Of a DNA stretch of 17,313 bases, positions 16,706-17,313 are shown one piece after another. Both the position numbers and the translations under genes were made by a program. Below the pieces are notes generated by a model. That model made no database searches. It was given only the letters and a program-made list of their open reading frames with translations, and was not told the DNA's origin. The stretch comes from Entamoeba histolytica HM-1:IMSS (taxonomy: Eukaryota; Evosea; Mastigamoebida; Endamoebidae), in NCBI RefSeq assembly GCF_000208925.1, contig NW_001915160.1, forward strand, positions 1-17,313, in the 5' to 3' direction. Position 1 is the stretch's first letter; every line of letters begins with the position of its first letter.

Positions 16706-17313
16706 ATAAGATAAAGTGAATGATGAGATAGAATCACATCAAATCAATGACATGTTTTATTAATATGTTCAATGTTATTTGTGTGTTGTTGAAATGAATG
16801 AATACTATATATATTAACAATAACATTATATGTTAATAGATAAGACATAATAAGAAAATGTTAGAAGTGAGAGTAAGAAGAAGCATGAGAATGAAATAAT
16901 AATAATACAAGAAAACAAAACATTTAACAAACATTTAATGATAAATAAGACTTATCTTTTTATTATTTGTATTTTATTCACTTATTTTTCATTTCCATTC
17001 TGATTGATGTATTATCATACATTTCAATAAGTCATTGAATCTTTAATAATAAAATATGAATTTCATTTATTTATGAATGATATTCATTCTTTATAAATTC
17101 ATACTTAACATTATTTCTTGATTTCTTTTGTTCATTTATATTATGAAAACTAACTAGTTTTCTAACAACACATCTAAATCATTTCTTCTTTTTGTGTCTT
17201 TATAGTTATTTAATTTAGTGATAGAATATATTCTATTTCATAGAACATAGTTCTAACGAAGAATTTCATATTTCAACGATATTAACTAACTGATTTTTCA
17301 TTAAATTAATATA
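16706..17313. other. AT-rich spacer to the window edge, nothing recognised
   Basis: Purine-rich on the plus strand to about 16945 (GAGAGTAAGAAGAAG, AATAATAATACAAG), then pyrimidine-rich (TTATTTTTCATTTCC). No frame of interest; a gene beginning beyond the right edge cannot be excluded. Confidence 0.4.

Overview
The window reads as nuclear DNA of an Entamoeba species, most likely the histolytica/dispar/nuttalli group; I cannot separate these by eye. The grounds are the extreme AT content, a receptor kinase of the Entamoeba transmembrane kinase (TMK) family, a SINE with two 26-27 bp internal repeats of the kind known from EhSINE1, a decayed coiled-coil ORF that looks like EhLINE ORF1, divergent TLDc proteins with N-terminal coiled coils, and a typical Entamoeba promoter (TATTTAAA about 30 bp before the start, ATTCA at the start codon). 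Genes should start at ATG. Two reading frames that can be extended to TTG (kinase, LINE ORF1) have therefore been moved to their first plausible ATG.

Layout. 1-2035 (minus): 5' half of a non-LTR retrotransposon whose coiled-coil ORF1 is split over three frames; its reverse-transcriptase ORF2 would lie beyond the left edge. 2421-2949 (minus): a TLDc-domain pseudogene with two frameshifts and no N-terminal part. 3516-4109: two small decayed coding relics on opposite strands. 4238-7834 (minus): the main gene, an intact receptor-type kinase of 1198 aa. 7835-9204: AT-rich spacer. 9205-9745 (plus): a nearly complete SINE. 10934-11785 (minus): an intact coiled-coil/TLDc protein. 11890-12720 (minus): a badly decayed second copy of the same gene type, directly upstream. 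12774-13053 (minus): another relic with a signal-peptide-like start. 13100-13660: an A-rich, purine-biased stretch. 13855-14493 (plus): an intact small cysteine-rich secreted protein, probably GPI-anchored. 14494-17313: no intact gene, but at least three traces of coding sequence in decay.

There is no operon logic. The three intact genes are separately transcribed: one surface receptor kinase, one small surface protein and one presumably intracellular TLDc protein. The striking property is the density of relics: roughly one intact gene per 6 kb, with retroelements and gene remnants in various stages of decay between them. The most informative are the TLDc remnants, which show that this small family has been duplicated and lost repeatedly here.
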